Source: Chloroflexota bacterium
Lineage (GTDB): Bacteria; Chloroflexota; Anaerolineae; CG2-30-64-16
Direction of reading: 5' to 3'
DNA length: 64,000 bases
Assembly (NCBI GenBank): GCA_026389845.1
Contig: JAPLHB010000102.1
Location: 20,658-84,657, forward strand
Under the pieces are notes generated by a model. That model ran no database searches and was not told where the DNA came from. It worked only from the letters and a program-made list of their open reading frames with translations. Position numbers and translations under genes: made by a program. Within the stretch, counting starts at the first letter, position 1. Every line of letters begins with the position of its first letter. Below, piece by piece: positions 42,463 through 49,609 of this stretch.

Positions 42463-43362
42463 ATGAAAGCCTTGAAAGTGCACGTCAACGAGGAGTTGAC
42501 GCTGGATGCCGGGTGGTGCGAGGAAGTACAACAGGATGATGGTACGATCCGACGCCAAATCCATCCACCCCGAACGACGATGTTCGAGCAACTTCTCGAC
42601 TATCTGAAGTCGCTGCCTCCATCGGTAGACCCCCCAGGCATCCGGCTAGGCCAGGAAGCTGTGGTGGCTACGGCATTGTGCTTGCGCTAGGACACTTACC
42701 TGGCAGTGCTGGCAGATCGCGATAAACCCCTTTGGCAGGCCGCGGGGCAAGTGGGCGTCAGCAGGATTGCAGATACTGAAATGGCGCGCATCAACGTCGA
42801 GTCGTCAGCCGCGCTGGCGCAGTGGATTGACCTCATGCGTGCTGACTACGAAGGCTATCTGGCGCTGATGTGGACAGCCACCCGGTATCTGCCTATGCCG
42901 CGCCAGGGTGTGCGCAGAGATCGTGCCTCGCCGCTGCTCGCTTTGGCCTATCCAGCAGGAGCAGCGCAGGTAGTGTCGCTGGCAGGACCCGATCAGTGCA
43001 TGCGTGCTCGCGCCGAGGCTGAGGCGCACCCAACACGCATCCTGGCTAACGCAATCATCAACTCCTGCTGGCGCAATGGTCCGATTGAGAACATCCACGC
43101 CGGCCGATCATCAACGTATCCGCTCCTCCGACGACGGATCACGCTGTCGGAGGAGCACGACCTGCTACACACAACTTCCAGCCGTTTGGCCCAGGCAATC
43201 CTCGCGGTCTATGCGCTCATTGACGAGTCCGATGAACGCAGTTGGCCCGAACGCGTTCTGCCTTTCAACCTGGCGTCTGGCCTACTTGTGACGCCTTCCG
43301 GTTGGTCGCTACATGAGCGGTCGCGCCCAGCCTGGCTGCCCTACGCTGAGCCAAACGGCTGA
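42463..43362 (+). pseudogene. Unknown protein gene split by an in-frame TAG
   Basis: Starting at ATG 42463, 75 codons lead to a TAG at 42688-42690. The same frame then continues without another stop to 43362 (DTYLAVLADRDKPLWQAAGQ and on). Together they make a 299-codon frame; the second part has no clear start of its own. The first part ends AVVATALCLR, and the text flows naturally across the stop, so this looks like a single nonsense mutation. I do not recognise the family; C-terminal residues are rich in Arg, Ser and Trp. Promoter is strong. Read-through of UAG is possible but unsupported. Confidence 0.6.
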
Positions 43363-43391
43363 CTTTTGGTGGAAACCTGGAGGACTACATC

Positions 43392-44063
43392 ATGAACTAT
43401 CGTATCGGTGATTCCGTCCGCGTCAAGCCCGGCGTGCGCGACCCGGACAACCCGGACTTCGACATTGGCGGCTGGCAGGGCCGCGTGACCGACCTGTCGC
43501 ACGCCAACGAGCCACAGGAGCCAACCATCGGCCTGACATGGGACAGCCTGACGCTGAAAGTCATGCCGAAACAGAGCATCGAGCGGTGTGCTCGTGAGGG
43601 CCTGAACTGGGCAGAGTGCTATCTGTACCTGGAGGAGCTTGAGCCGGCGCGCCCGCGCGATGCTCAGAAGGACGTTGACCGCGTTCGGGAGGAGATTGAG
43701 GCGCGCGTCAGTTGGTTGGGCATTGGGCCGGAAGGCGACCATATCCAGGCCGTGGTGAATTCGGCCAAGAGCCGCAGCGAACGGGACATCCTGGCGGCCT
43801 GGCGGGCGGAGTTGGAGCGCACCCTGCGCTTCCCCTTCGAGGCCGTGGTGAAAGAATTCCAGGATCGCGGCCCCTTTCGCGCCGGGGATCGGGTGACGGT
43901 GCTCAGATTTCAGCAGATAGACGAGTTATACGGCATCCTCGCCGCCTGCCGCAAGGGGCAAAGGCTCTACGAGTTCCCGTTGAGCGATCTGGCGGCCCAA
44001 GACAAAAAGTCCCCGAACGCAGACGCCATCCAGGACTACCGGGTGTGGCACGCCAATCGCTAG
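43392..44063 (+). CDS. Uncharacterised protein with two SH3-like segments
   Basis: 223 residues. The N-terminus (YRIGDSVRVKPGVRDPDNPD; IGGWQGRV) and a later segment (FRAGDRVTVLRF; DELYGILAACRKG) look like two small beta-barrel, KOW/SH3-like units separated by a helical region. The acidic DPDNPDFD loop recalls cyanobacterial proteins annotated as calcium-binding, which I recall only generally. No enzymatic motif. It follows the interrupted gene by 29 bases, with GGAGG before the ATG. Function unknown. Confidence 0.65.
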   Translation: MNYRIGDSVRVKPGVRDPDNPDFDIGGWQGRVTDLSHANEPQEPTIGLTWDSLTLKVMPKQSIERCAREGLNWAECYLYLEELEPARPRDAQKDVDRVREEIEARVSWLGIGPEGDHIQAVVNSAKSRSERDILAAWRAELERTLRFPFEAVVKEFQDRGPFRAGDRVTVLRFQQIDELYGILAACRKGQRLYEFPLSDLAAQDKKSPNADAIQDYRVWHANR

Positions 44064-44084
44064 AACGCGCATCGAATTGTACAA

Positions 44085-45080
44085 CTACTCTTCCAATTGC
44101 GCGCCCTCGGGGACTGCGACCCCGCCAACCTCGGTTAGAATGGGCGCTTCGTGCATCGGCGTCCGCCGCGGCAGCGCGGCGCGGATGGGGATGGCGATCA
44201 GCCGAAACAGCAGCTTGAACAGCTCGACCAGCGGCTTCAGCGCCCAGGCCAAAAGTTCATTCAGGTTGCCCATCCCCTGCGCGATCCAATCGAGGACCGG
44301 CTGCAGAACGTGCAGCGCCTTAACGTGGGCGTAAACCACGCAGAGAACGAGCGTGAGGGCTGAGATGATGAACTTCTGCCACGCCTCGAACTCCAGACCG
44401 GCGAACTCGGACAGCAGCAGCTCGACGCCGATGTTGAAGACCACGATGTAAGCCGCCCGCTCCAGGATCGGCTCACGCTTGATCAGATAGGTGAAGATGC
44501 CGGCGGCGAACCGCATCGTGACGATGCCCAACGCCACGCCGATCATCACGACCCACAGCTTGTCCGAAAGCGCCACGGCCGCCACGACGTTATCCAGGCT
44601 GAAGGCCAGATCGGCCAACTCTACGTTCAGCACGACCATCCAGAAGCCCCGCTCCAGCCTGCGCCGACCCGCGATGCTATCTTCTTCGTCCGGCTCATCC
44701 CCGGTCGAAAGGTGCTCGAACGCCAGCTTGACCAGGTAGAGCGCCCCCACCACCTGCAAGATCGGGGTGCGAATCACCCACGAGGCCAGCACCAGCATCG
44801 TGCCACGGCCCACATAGGCGCCGAGCAGCCCCACTTTGAGCGCCGCGCTCTGCTGCATCCCGAGCACCCTGTCGGTAAACCTTTGCAGGAACCGCAAAAC
44901 CTTCGGATACGGTACCGTCTTGTTATCCGGCAGCACCGACACCAGGGCGCCGAGCACCGCCGCGTTGTCTATCGAAAGGATACCCTCCAGGAAAATAAGC
45001 TGGATGACAATCGTGATGACGCCGATCACGGTGTCCGGCGTGTGCTGAGGCAGCGATGTGTGCATGAAACTGTCTCCCAT
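44085..45080 (-). CDS. TerC-family integral membrane protein
   Basis: 331 residues with about seven to nine hydrophobic helices. FLEGILSIDNAAVLGALVSV and LADLAFSLDNVVAAVALSD carry the two paired Asp-Asn motifs typical of TerC/LysE-superfamily proteins. TerC proteins take part in metal (Mn) efflux and metalation of exported proteins; the name comes from tellurium resistance. Starts considered: 45080 or the ATG at 45065 (HTSLPQH). Convergent with the gene at 43392. No Mn riboswitch was found upstream; that space holds repeats. Confidence 0.87.
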   Translation of the reverse strand: MGDSFMHTSLPQHTPDTVIGVITIVIQLIFLEGILSIDNAAVLGALVSVLPDNKTVPYPKVLRFLQRFTDRVLGMQQSAALKVGLLGAYVGRGTMLVLASWVIRTPILQVVGALYLVKLAFEHLSTGDEPDEEDSIAGRRRLERGFWMVVLNVELADLAFSLDNVVAAVALSDKLWVVMIGVALGIVTMRFAAGIFTYLIKREPILERAAYIVVFNIGVELLLSEFAGLEFEAWQKFIISALTLVLCVVYAHVKALHVLQPVLDWIAQGMGNLNELLAWALKPLVELFKLLFRLIAIPIRAALPRRTPMHEAPILTEVGGVAVPEGAQLEE

Positions 45081-45088
45081 GGAGCAGA

Positions 45089-45118
45089 TGACCGACGATT
45101 ACCGACCGCCGACCGAAA
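45089..45118. repeat. GACCGAN heptads upstream of terC
   Basis: GACCGAC GATTACC GACCGCC GACCGAA, same GAC-type family as 8783-8824. Confidence 0.7.
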
Positions 45119-45126
45119 TCCGGGGT

Positions 45127-45224
45127 GTAGGGGCGGGTTTTTCGTGGTTAACGCAGGTCTGCCGTAGATGGCAGCAGCGCTGTAACGGAAAGCTCTCCGT
45201 TGACGCGGAGAAACCCGCCCCTAC
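45127..45224. repeat. 98-bp GTAGGGGC palindromic element (intergenic copy)
   Basis: Outer arms GTAGGGGCGGGTTT and AAACCCGCCCCTAC, with inner pairs CGGAAAGC/.. and TCTGCCGTAGATGGCAG. Same ends as the intragenic copies at 5831, 8441 and 31936. Confidence 0.85.
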
Positions 45225-45251
45225 AACTGGTTTTGAACACACCCGATTCGA

Positions 45252-47813
45252 TCACACGATAAACGCCCCCGGATTGCAAAAGTCGCGCGGATTCCAGCGC
45301 GCCTTGAGCGCCCGCATCAGGTCAAGGCCGTCTGGCGCATGACCCCAGGGGTCTGACTGCGCGCCTTCGGGGCCATCCTGCGCGCTCAGGGCGACCGCAT
45401 AGCCGCCCACCGACCGGGCGATGCCGCGCACGGCGCTCAGATGCTCGCTCCGGGCATAGATCAGCCCGAAGGCCAGGTCGGCGATGAAGGGCGCATCGTC
45501 GAGCGTGGGCGCCAGATCCAGCAGCGCGCCAGGCGCGTCTTTGGGCGGCACGCCGGCACGCAGGGTCGCGCCGGTGCGGGCAGCCGCATTCACCCAGCTC
45601 GCCCACACATCGCTGCCCGATGGCGTCGCCACGGGCGGCGCGGCAATCCCTTCGGCCGTGAGCAGTTCGCGCACCTGCCCCAGTTCGGCGGCTACGTCTT
45701 CGGGCACGCCTTCGGCGGTGTAGACCAACGCATAGGGGGCCGCGGCGCCGTTCTGCGCGCAGCCGCGACAGAGCAGCAGCGCCGAGGCGACGAGGCAGAC
45801 CTTGAGCAGCTTCGACCCCAGCTTCAGGCCGGTCGCAAGATCATCGAGGGGCACGATCATGCTCGACCGGACGCGGGGGAAGGGCAGCAGCTTGAAGGTC
45901 ACGTCGGTGATCAGTCCCAGCGTGCCGTGGCTGCCGATGAACAACTTGACCAAGTCGTAGCCGGCCACGTTCTTGACGACCGGCTTGCCCGCGCGGATCA
46001 CCCGGCCATCGGGCAGCACGGCCGTCACCGCCAGGATCAGGTCACGGAGCGAGCCGTAGCGCATACGCAGCGGCGCGTTGAAGTTCGTGGCGACGATTCC
46101 GCCGACCGTGGATTGCGTCCAGGGCGACGCCAACGGCACCCACACCCGATCTTTCGCCAATTCGGCTTGCAACTCCGCCAACGGCGTGCCGGCGCGCACG
46201 GTCACGTACAGATCGTTCAGCGAATAGTCCTGGATGCCGCGCAGGCGTTCGGTGGAGAGGGTCACGTCGGCCGGACCAAGCAGGGACGACTTCGTGCCGC
46301 CGCCGCGAATACGGATGCGTTGATGCGTAGCAGTCCAGTCACGAATGGTGTCAACGGCGTCTTGGGTATCCCGTACTGCGTATTGCGTACTGCGTACTGC
46401 GTCATTCGCTGACTCGCGATTCGCTGACTCGCGATTCGCTGATTCGCTGATTCGCTGATTCGCTGATTCGCTGATTCGCTGATTCGCTGATTCATCCAAC
46501 TCGGGCACGATCTTGCCCGGATTGAGCAGATTGCGCGGGTCGAAGACGTGCTTGATCTCGCGCATGGCCGCAAGCTCGCCCGCGTTGTACATCAGCGCCA
46601 TGTATTGCAGTTTTTCGCTGCCCACGCCGTGCTCGCCGGTAATGGTGCCGCCCTGCCGCACGCACAGCTCCATGACCGCGCGGCCGGCCAGGTGGACGCG
46701 ACGCACCATGTCCGCGTCGCTCGGATCGAACAGGATGAGCGGGTGCAGGTTGCCGTCGCCCGCGTGGAAGACGTAGCCCACGCGCAGGCTGTGTCTGGCG
46801 CAGATGCCGTTGATCTCGGCCAGCGTGGCAGCCAGCTTGGAGCGCGGCACCGTGCCATCCACTTGGTCGCGCTCGGCCGCGGTCTTCGCCAGGCGCAGCT
46901 CCCGCGCCTTGTGATCGCGCAGCACCGCCATGATCTCGGCCATCTGCGGGTCGAGGCTCTGGGGGTAGCCGTCGGCTTCGATGATGAGCAGCGCCTCGGC
47001 GTCCGGCAGGCCCGCGTGGACGTAGTTCTCCACGATGCCGATCATGGTGCGATCCATCATCTCCAACGTCGCCGGCACCAGCCCGCCCGCGATCACCGCG
47101 GACACCGCTTCGCCCGCCTCTTCCACCGAGTCAAAGATCGCCATCAGCGTCTTGATGCCGGGGATGTTGCGCACCAGCCGCACTTCCGCCTCGGTCATCA
47201 CCCCCAACGTGCCCTCGGAGCCAACCAGGATGCCGGTCAGGTCGTATTCCGGGTAATCGAAGGCTCGGCCGCCGGTGTGGATCACACGGCCATCGGCCAA
47301 AACGGTCTTCAGGCCGGTGATATAGTTGGTGGTGACGCCGTATTTGAAGCAGTGCGGCCCGCCCGCGTTCTCGGCCAGGTTGCCGCCGAGCGTGCAGGCG
47401 CGACCGCTGGCCGGATCTGGCGGATAGTAAAGCCCCTTCGTCCTGACGTACTCGTCGAAGGTCAGGTGCACGATGCCGGGCTGAACCACCGCGGAGCGAC
47501 CGGTCTCATCCAGTTCGAGCACCTGCTTCATGCGCGCCAGCGAGACGATCAGCCCACCCTTCGACGCGAGTGCACCGCCGCTGAGGCCGGTGCCTGCACC
47601 GCGCGCGATCACCGGCACGTTATGCTCGGCGGCCCAACGCATGGCGATCACCAACTCCTCCGTCCGCCGCGGCAGGATCACGCCCTGCGCGGCGCCGTGC
47701 CCCAGGCTGCCGTCCAACTCGTAGGCGATCAGGTCAACCGGATTGGTGATGAGCACGTCGCTGGGCAACAGCGGCCGAAGCATACTCAATTCGTCTGGGG
47801 CGAGGTTTTTCAT
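45252..47813 (-). CDS. Glycolate oxidase GlcD-GlcE fusion (copy 1, internally deleted)
   Basis: 853 residues. Residues 1-415 are GlcD-like FAD oxidase: RGAGTGLSGGALASKGG, SGRACTLGGNLAENAGGPHC and GEHGVGSEKLQYM. Residues 500-853 are GlcE-like: IRGGGTKSSLLG, GGIVATNFNAPLRMRYG and VVKNVAGYDLVKLFIGSHG. About 45 residues (415-460) of Ser-Ala-Asn-Gln-Arg repeat, read from GATTCGCT units, join them. Compared with copy 2, about 21 residues are missing after AKTAAERD (the segment that is WLARKSAAGAITRLTPAYY there), part of the FAD-oxidase C-terminal domain. Activity is therefore doubtful. Oxidises glycolate or another 2-hydroxyacid with GlcF. Confidence 0.88.
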   Translation of the reverse strand: MKNLAPDELSMLRPLLPSDVLITNPVDLIAYELDGSLGHGAAQGVILPRRTEELVIAMRWAAEHNVPVIARGAGTGLSGGALASKGGLIVSLARMKQVLELDETGRSAVVQPGIVHLTFDEYVRTKGLYYPPDPASGRACTLGGNLAENAGGPHCFKYGVTTNYITGLKTVLADGRVIHTGGRAFDYPEYDLTGILVGSEGTLGVMTEAEVRLVRNIPGIKTLMAIFDSVEEAGEAVSAVIAGGLVPATLEMMDRTMIGIVENYVHAGLPDAEALLIIEADGYPQSLDPQMAEIMAVLRDHKARELRLAKTAAERDQVDGTVPRSKLAATLAEINGICARHSLRVGYVFHAGDGNLHPLILFDPSDADMVRRVHLAGRAVMELCVRQGGTITGEHGVGSEKLQYMALMYNAGELAAMREIKHVFDPRNLLNPGKIVPELDESANQRISESANQRISESANRESANRESANDAVRSTQYAVRDTQDAVDTIRDWTATHQRIRIRGGGTKSSLLGPADVTLSTERLRGIQDYSLNDLYVTVRAGTPLAELQAELAKDRVWVPLASPWTQSTVGGIVATNFNAPLRMRYGSLRDLILAVTAVLPDGRVIRAGKPVVKNVAGYDLVKLFIGSHGTLGLITDVTFKLLPFPRVRSSMIVPLDDLATGLKLGSKLLKVCLVASALLLCRGCAQNGAAAPYALVYTAEGVPEDVAAELGQVRELLTAEGIAAPPVATPSGSDVWASWVNAAARTGATLRAGVPPKDAPGALLDLAPTLDDAPFIADLAFGLIYARSEHLSAVRGIARSVGGYAVALSAQDGPEGAQSDPWGHAPDGLDLMRALKARWNPRDFCNPGAFIV
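46372..46495. repeat. GTACTGC heptads and GATTCGCT octads forming the GlcD-GlcE linker
   Basis: About four GTACTGC/GTATTGC heptads followed by about eleven 8-mers. 24 bases of octad encode the 8-residue period NQRISESA. Confidence 0.92.
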
Positions 47814-47835
47814 GGGCGCACCTCAGAACTTGCGT

Positions 47836-47963
47836 TGTCATGCTGAGCGGGTTGACGAATTCAAGTCCGCCGCGGCGTGATTCCAGCGAAGCATCTCGTC
47901 AGCAGATTCTTCGCTGGTGTCACGCCGTCGCGAGAGATTTGGGGCAGACCCGCTCAGAATGAC
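47836..47963. repeat. 128-bp MITE-like inverted element (TGTCA..CTGAGCGGGT ends)
   Basis: TGTCATGCTGAGCGGGTT at one end and GACCCGCTCAGAATGACC at the other; the centre repeats TTCCAGCGAAGCAT and TTCTTCGCTGG in inverted orientation. Second full copy of the element at 12129. Confidence 0.85.
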
Positions 47964-47984
47964 CAGCCTTCAACCGCCGATTCG

Positions 47985-49109
47985 TCACCGCAGCATCAAC
48001 TGCCGCATCGCGGTCAACAACAGCGCCACGTTTTCGCGGCGGCTGGAGAAGCCCATCAGCCCGATGCGGAAGATCTTGCCCTTGAGCGGGCCGAAGCCGC
48101 CGGAAATCTCGATGTTGTACTCGTCGAGCAGGCGGCGGCGGAAGGTCGGATCGTCCATGCCGGGCGCAAGCTGACAGGTGGTGAGGGTCACGTTGCGGTG
48201 CGCCAACGGCACGAAGGGCGGCAGATCCAATTCCTCCAGCCCAGCCCACAGCAGCTCCGCGTTAGCGCGATGGCGGGCAAAGCGGGCTTCCAGCCCCTCC
48301 TCGGCCACGATGCGCAACCCCTCGCGCAGCGCGTAGTTCATGGTAATGGGCGCGGTGTGGTGATAGGTGCGTTCGCTGCCCCAGTATTTCTCCACCAGGG
48401 AAAGGTCCAGGTACCAATTGGCGACCTTGGTCTTCCGTGATCGCAACAGATCGCGGGCGCGGGCGCCGACGGTGATCGGGGCCAGGCCGGGCGGGCACGA
48501 GAGGCACTTCTGCGAGCCGCTGTATGCGATGTCCACATCCCATTCGTCAATCTTGAGCGGCACGCCGCCGAGTGAAGTGACCGTGTCGAGCACCAGCAGC
48601 GCGCCGTGGCGATGACAAGCGGCCGCGATCTCCGCCACATGGGGCTGGAGCGCGCCAGTCGAGGTCTCGGCGTGGACGAACGCGGCCAGCTTGTAGCCCT
48701 TATCGCGCAGCGCGTCTTCGATCTCGTCCGGGGCGAAGACAGCGCCCCAGGGCCGGTCGAGGCGATCCACCTGCGCGCCGTAACGGCCGGCTATCTCGAC
48801 CATCCGCTCGCCGAAGTAGCCGTTGACGCCGATCAGCGCCTTGTCGCCCGGCTCGATAAAGTTGCACAACGCGGCTTCCATGCCTGCGCTGCCCGTGCCG
48901 GAGATCGGGATGGTGAGCGGGTTCTGCGTCTGGAAGACGTAGCGCAGCAGCTCCTGCGTCTCGTTCATCACCTTCAGGAACTCCGGGTCGAGGTGGCCGA
49001 CCAACGGCTGCGCCATCGCCCGCAGGACGCGAGGGTGTACCATACTCGGGCCAGGGCCGAGCAGGATGCGGGGAGAGGTGTTCAGGTCCTTGTAGTCAGC
49101 AGGATTCAT
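47985..49109 (-). CDS. Serine-glyoxylate / alanine-glyoxylate aminotransferase family protein
   Basis: Class V PLP aminotransferase of 374 residues. LLGPGPSMVHPRVLRAM, VLDTVTSLGGVPL (PLP-binding Asp) and AYSGSQKCLSCPPGLAP, where the Lys binds PLP (about 195), identify the alanine/serine-glyoxylate group. I take the ATG at 49109 (AAGGAG upstream); a longer frame to 49172 would read a palindromic repeat. It would convert glyoxylate made by the flanking glycolate oxidases to glycine, feeding the glycine cleavage system. Amino donor (serine, alanine) not decidable. Confidence 0.92.
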   Translation of the reverse strand: MNPADYKDLNTSPRILLGPGPSMVHPRVLRAMAQPLVGHLDPEFLKVMNETQELLRYVFQTQNPLTIPISGTGSAGMEAALCNFIEPGDKALIGVNGYFGERMVEIAGRYGAQVDRLDRPWGAVFAPDEIEDALRDKGYKLAAFVHAETSTGALQPHVAEIAAACHRHGALLVLDTVTSLGGVPLKIDEWDVDIAYSGSQKCLSCPPGLAPITVGARARDLLRSRKTKVANWYLDLSLVEKYWGSERTYHHTAPITMNYALREGLRIVAEEGLEARFARHRANAELLWAGLEELDLPPFVPLAHRNVTLTTCQLAPGMDDPTFRRRLLDEYNIEISGGFGPLKGKIFRIGLMGFSSRRENVALLLTAMRQLMLR

Positions 49110-49139
49110 GGAGAGGATCTCCTTGTTACTACGCCAGGT

Positions 49140-49174
49140 ACGTGCCAGGCACTTCCGAAAAGTGCCTGGCACGT
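49140..49174. repeat. 35-bp perfect palindrome at the cupin stop
   Basis: ACGTGCCAGGCACTT / CCGAA / AAGTGCCTGGCACGT; its last base is the first of the cupin stop codon (minus strand). Confidence 0.88.
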
Positions 49175-49539
49175 CATTGGCGATGTTCTTCTGCCACGCC
49201 CTTCAGCCACTTGTGCGGGATCAAGCAGATGAAGCGGAAGACGTCGTCGCCGGCATTCTCGAAGTGATGCTCCTCATCGCCGGGCACGAAGACGACCATT
49301 CCTTCGTGGAGCGCGACCCGCTGGCCGCCGGATTCGACGAACCCCTTGCCGGCCAGGATGTAAACCTCGTGCTCCCACCAATGGCTGTGATGCGGCGTGT
49401 TGACGCCCGGTTGTACGTCGAAGATGCGCATGGCGAAGTGCGGCGCGCCATCTTCCTCGCGGATCGGCCAGCGCGCGGACACACCTTCGACGCCGTGCTC
49501 GATCTTGGCAGGAATATCGTGATAATCAATGGCTTTCAT
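49174..49539 (-). CDS. Single-domain cupin protein
   Basis: 121-residue cupin. Motif 1 is TPHHSHWWEHEVYILAGKG (His-His-Glu ligands) and motif 2 is FVPGDEEHHFEN (His). Such small cupins bind a metal and act as isomerases, dioxygenases or sensors; no substrate can be named. Located between the aminotransferase and GlcDE copy 2 in the same orientation, probably in the same transcript. AAGGAGGACACG precedes the ATG. Confidence 0.87.
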   Translation of the reverse strand: MKAIDYHDIPAKIEHGVEGVSARWPIREEDGAPHFAMRIFDVQPGVNTPHHSHWWEHEVYILAGKGFVESGGQRVALHEGMVVFVPGDEEHHFENAGDDVFRFICLIPHKWLKGVAEEHRQ

Positions 49540-49574
49540 GGGTTAACGTGTCCTCCTTGGGGAGATTGGTAACT

Positions 49575-49609
49575 GGGTATCAGGTATTGGGTATTGGGTA
49601 TTGGGTCAC
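49575..49609. repeat. GGGTATT heptads at the glcDE2 stop
   Basis: GGGTATC AGGTATT GGGTATT GGGTATT GGGTCAC; the stop codon of GlcDE copy 2 (complement of 49606-49608) lies in the last unit. Confidence 0.88.

Noticed and set aside
44085..45250. Mn (yybP-ykoY) riboswitch before terC
   Set aside because: The space upstream is occupied by GAC heptads and a GTAGGGGC palindrome; the riboswitch core is absent.
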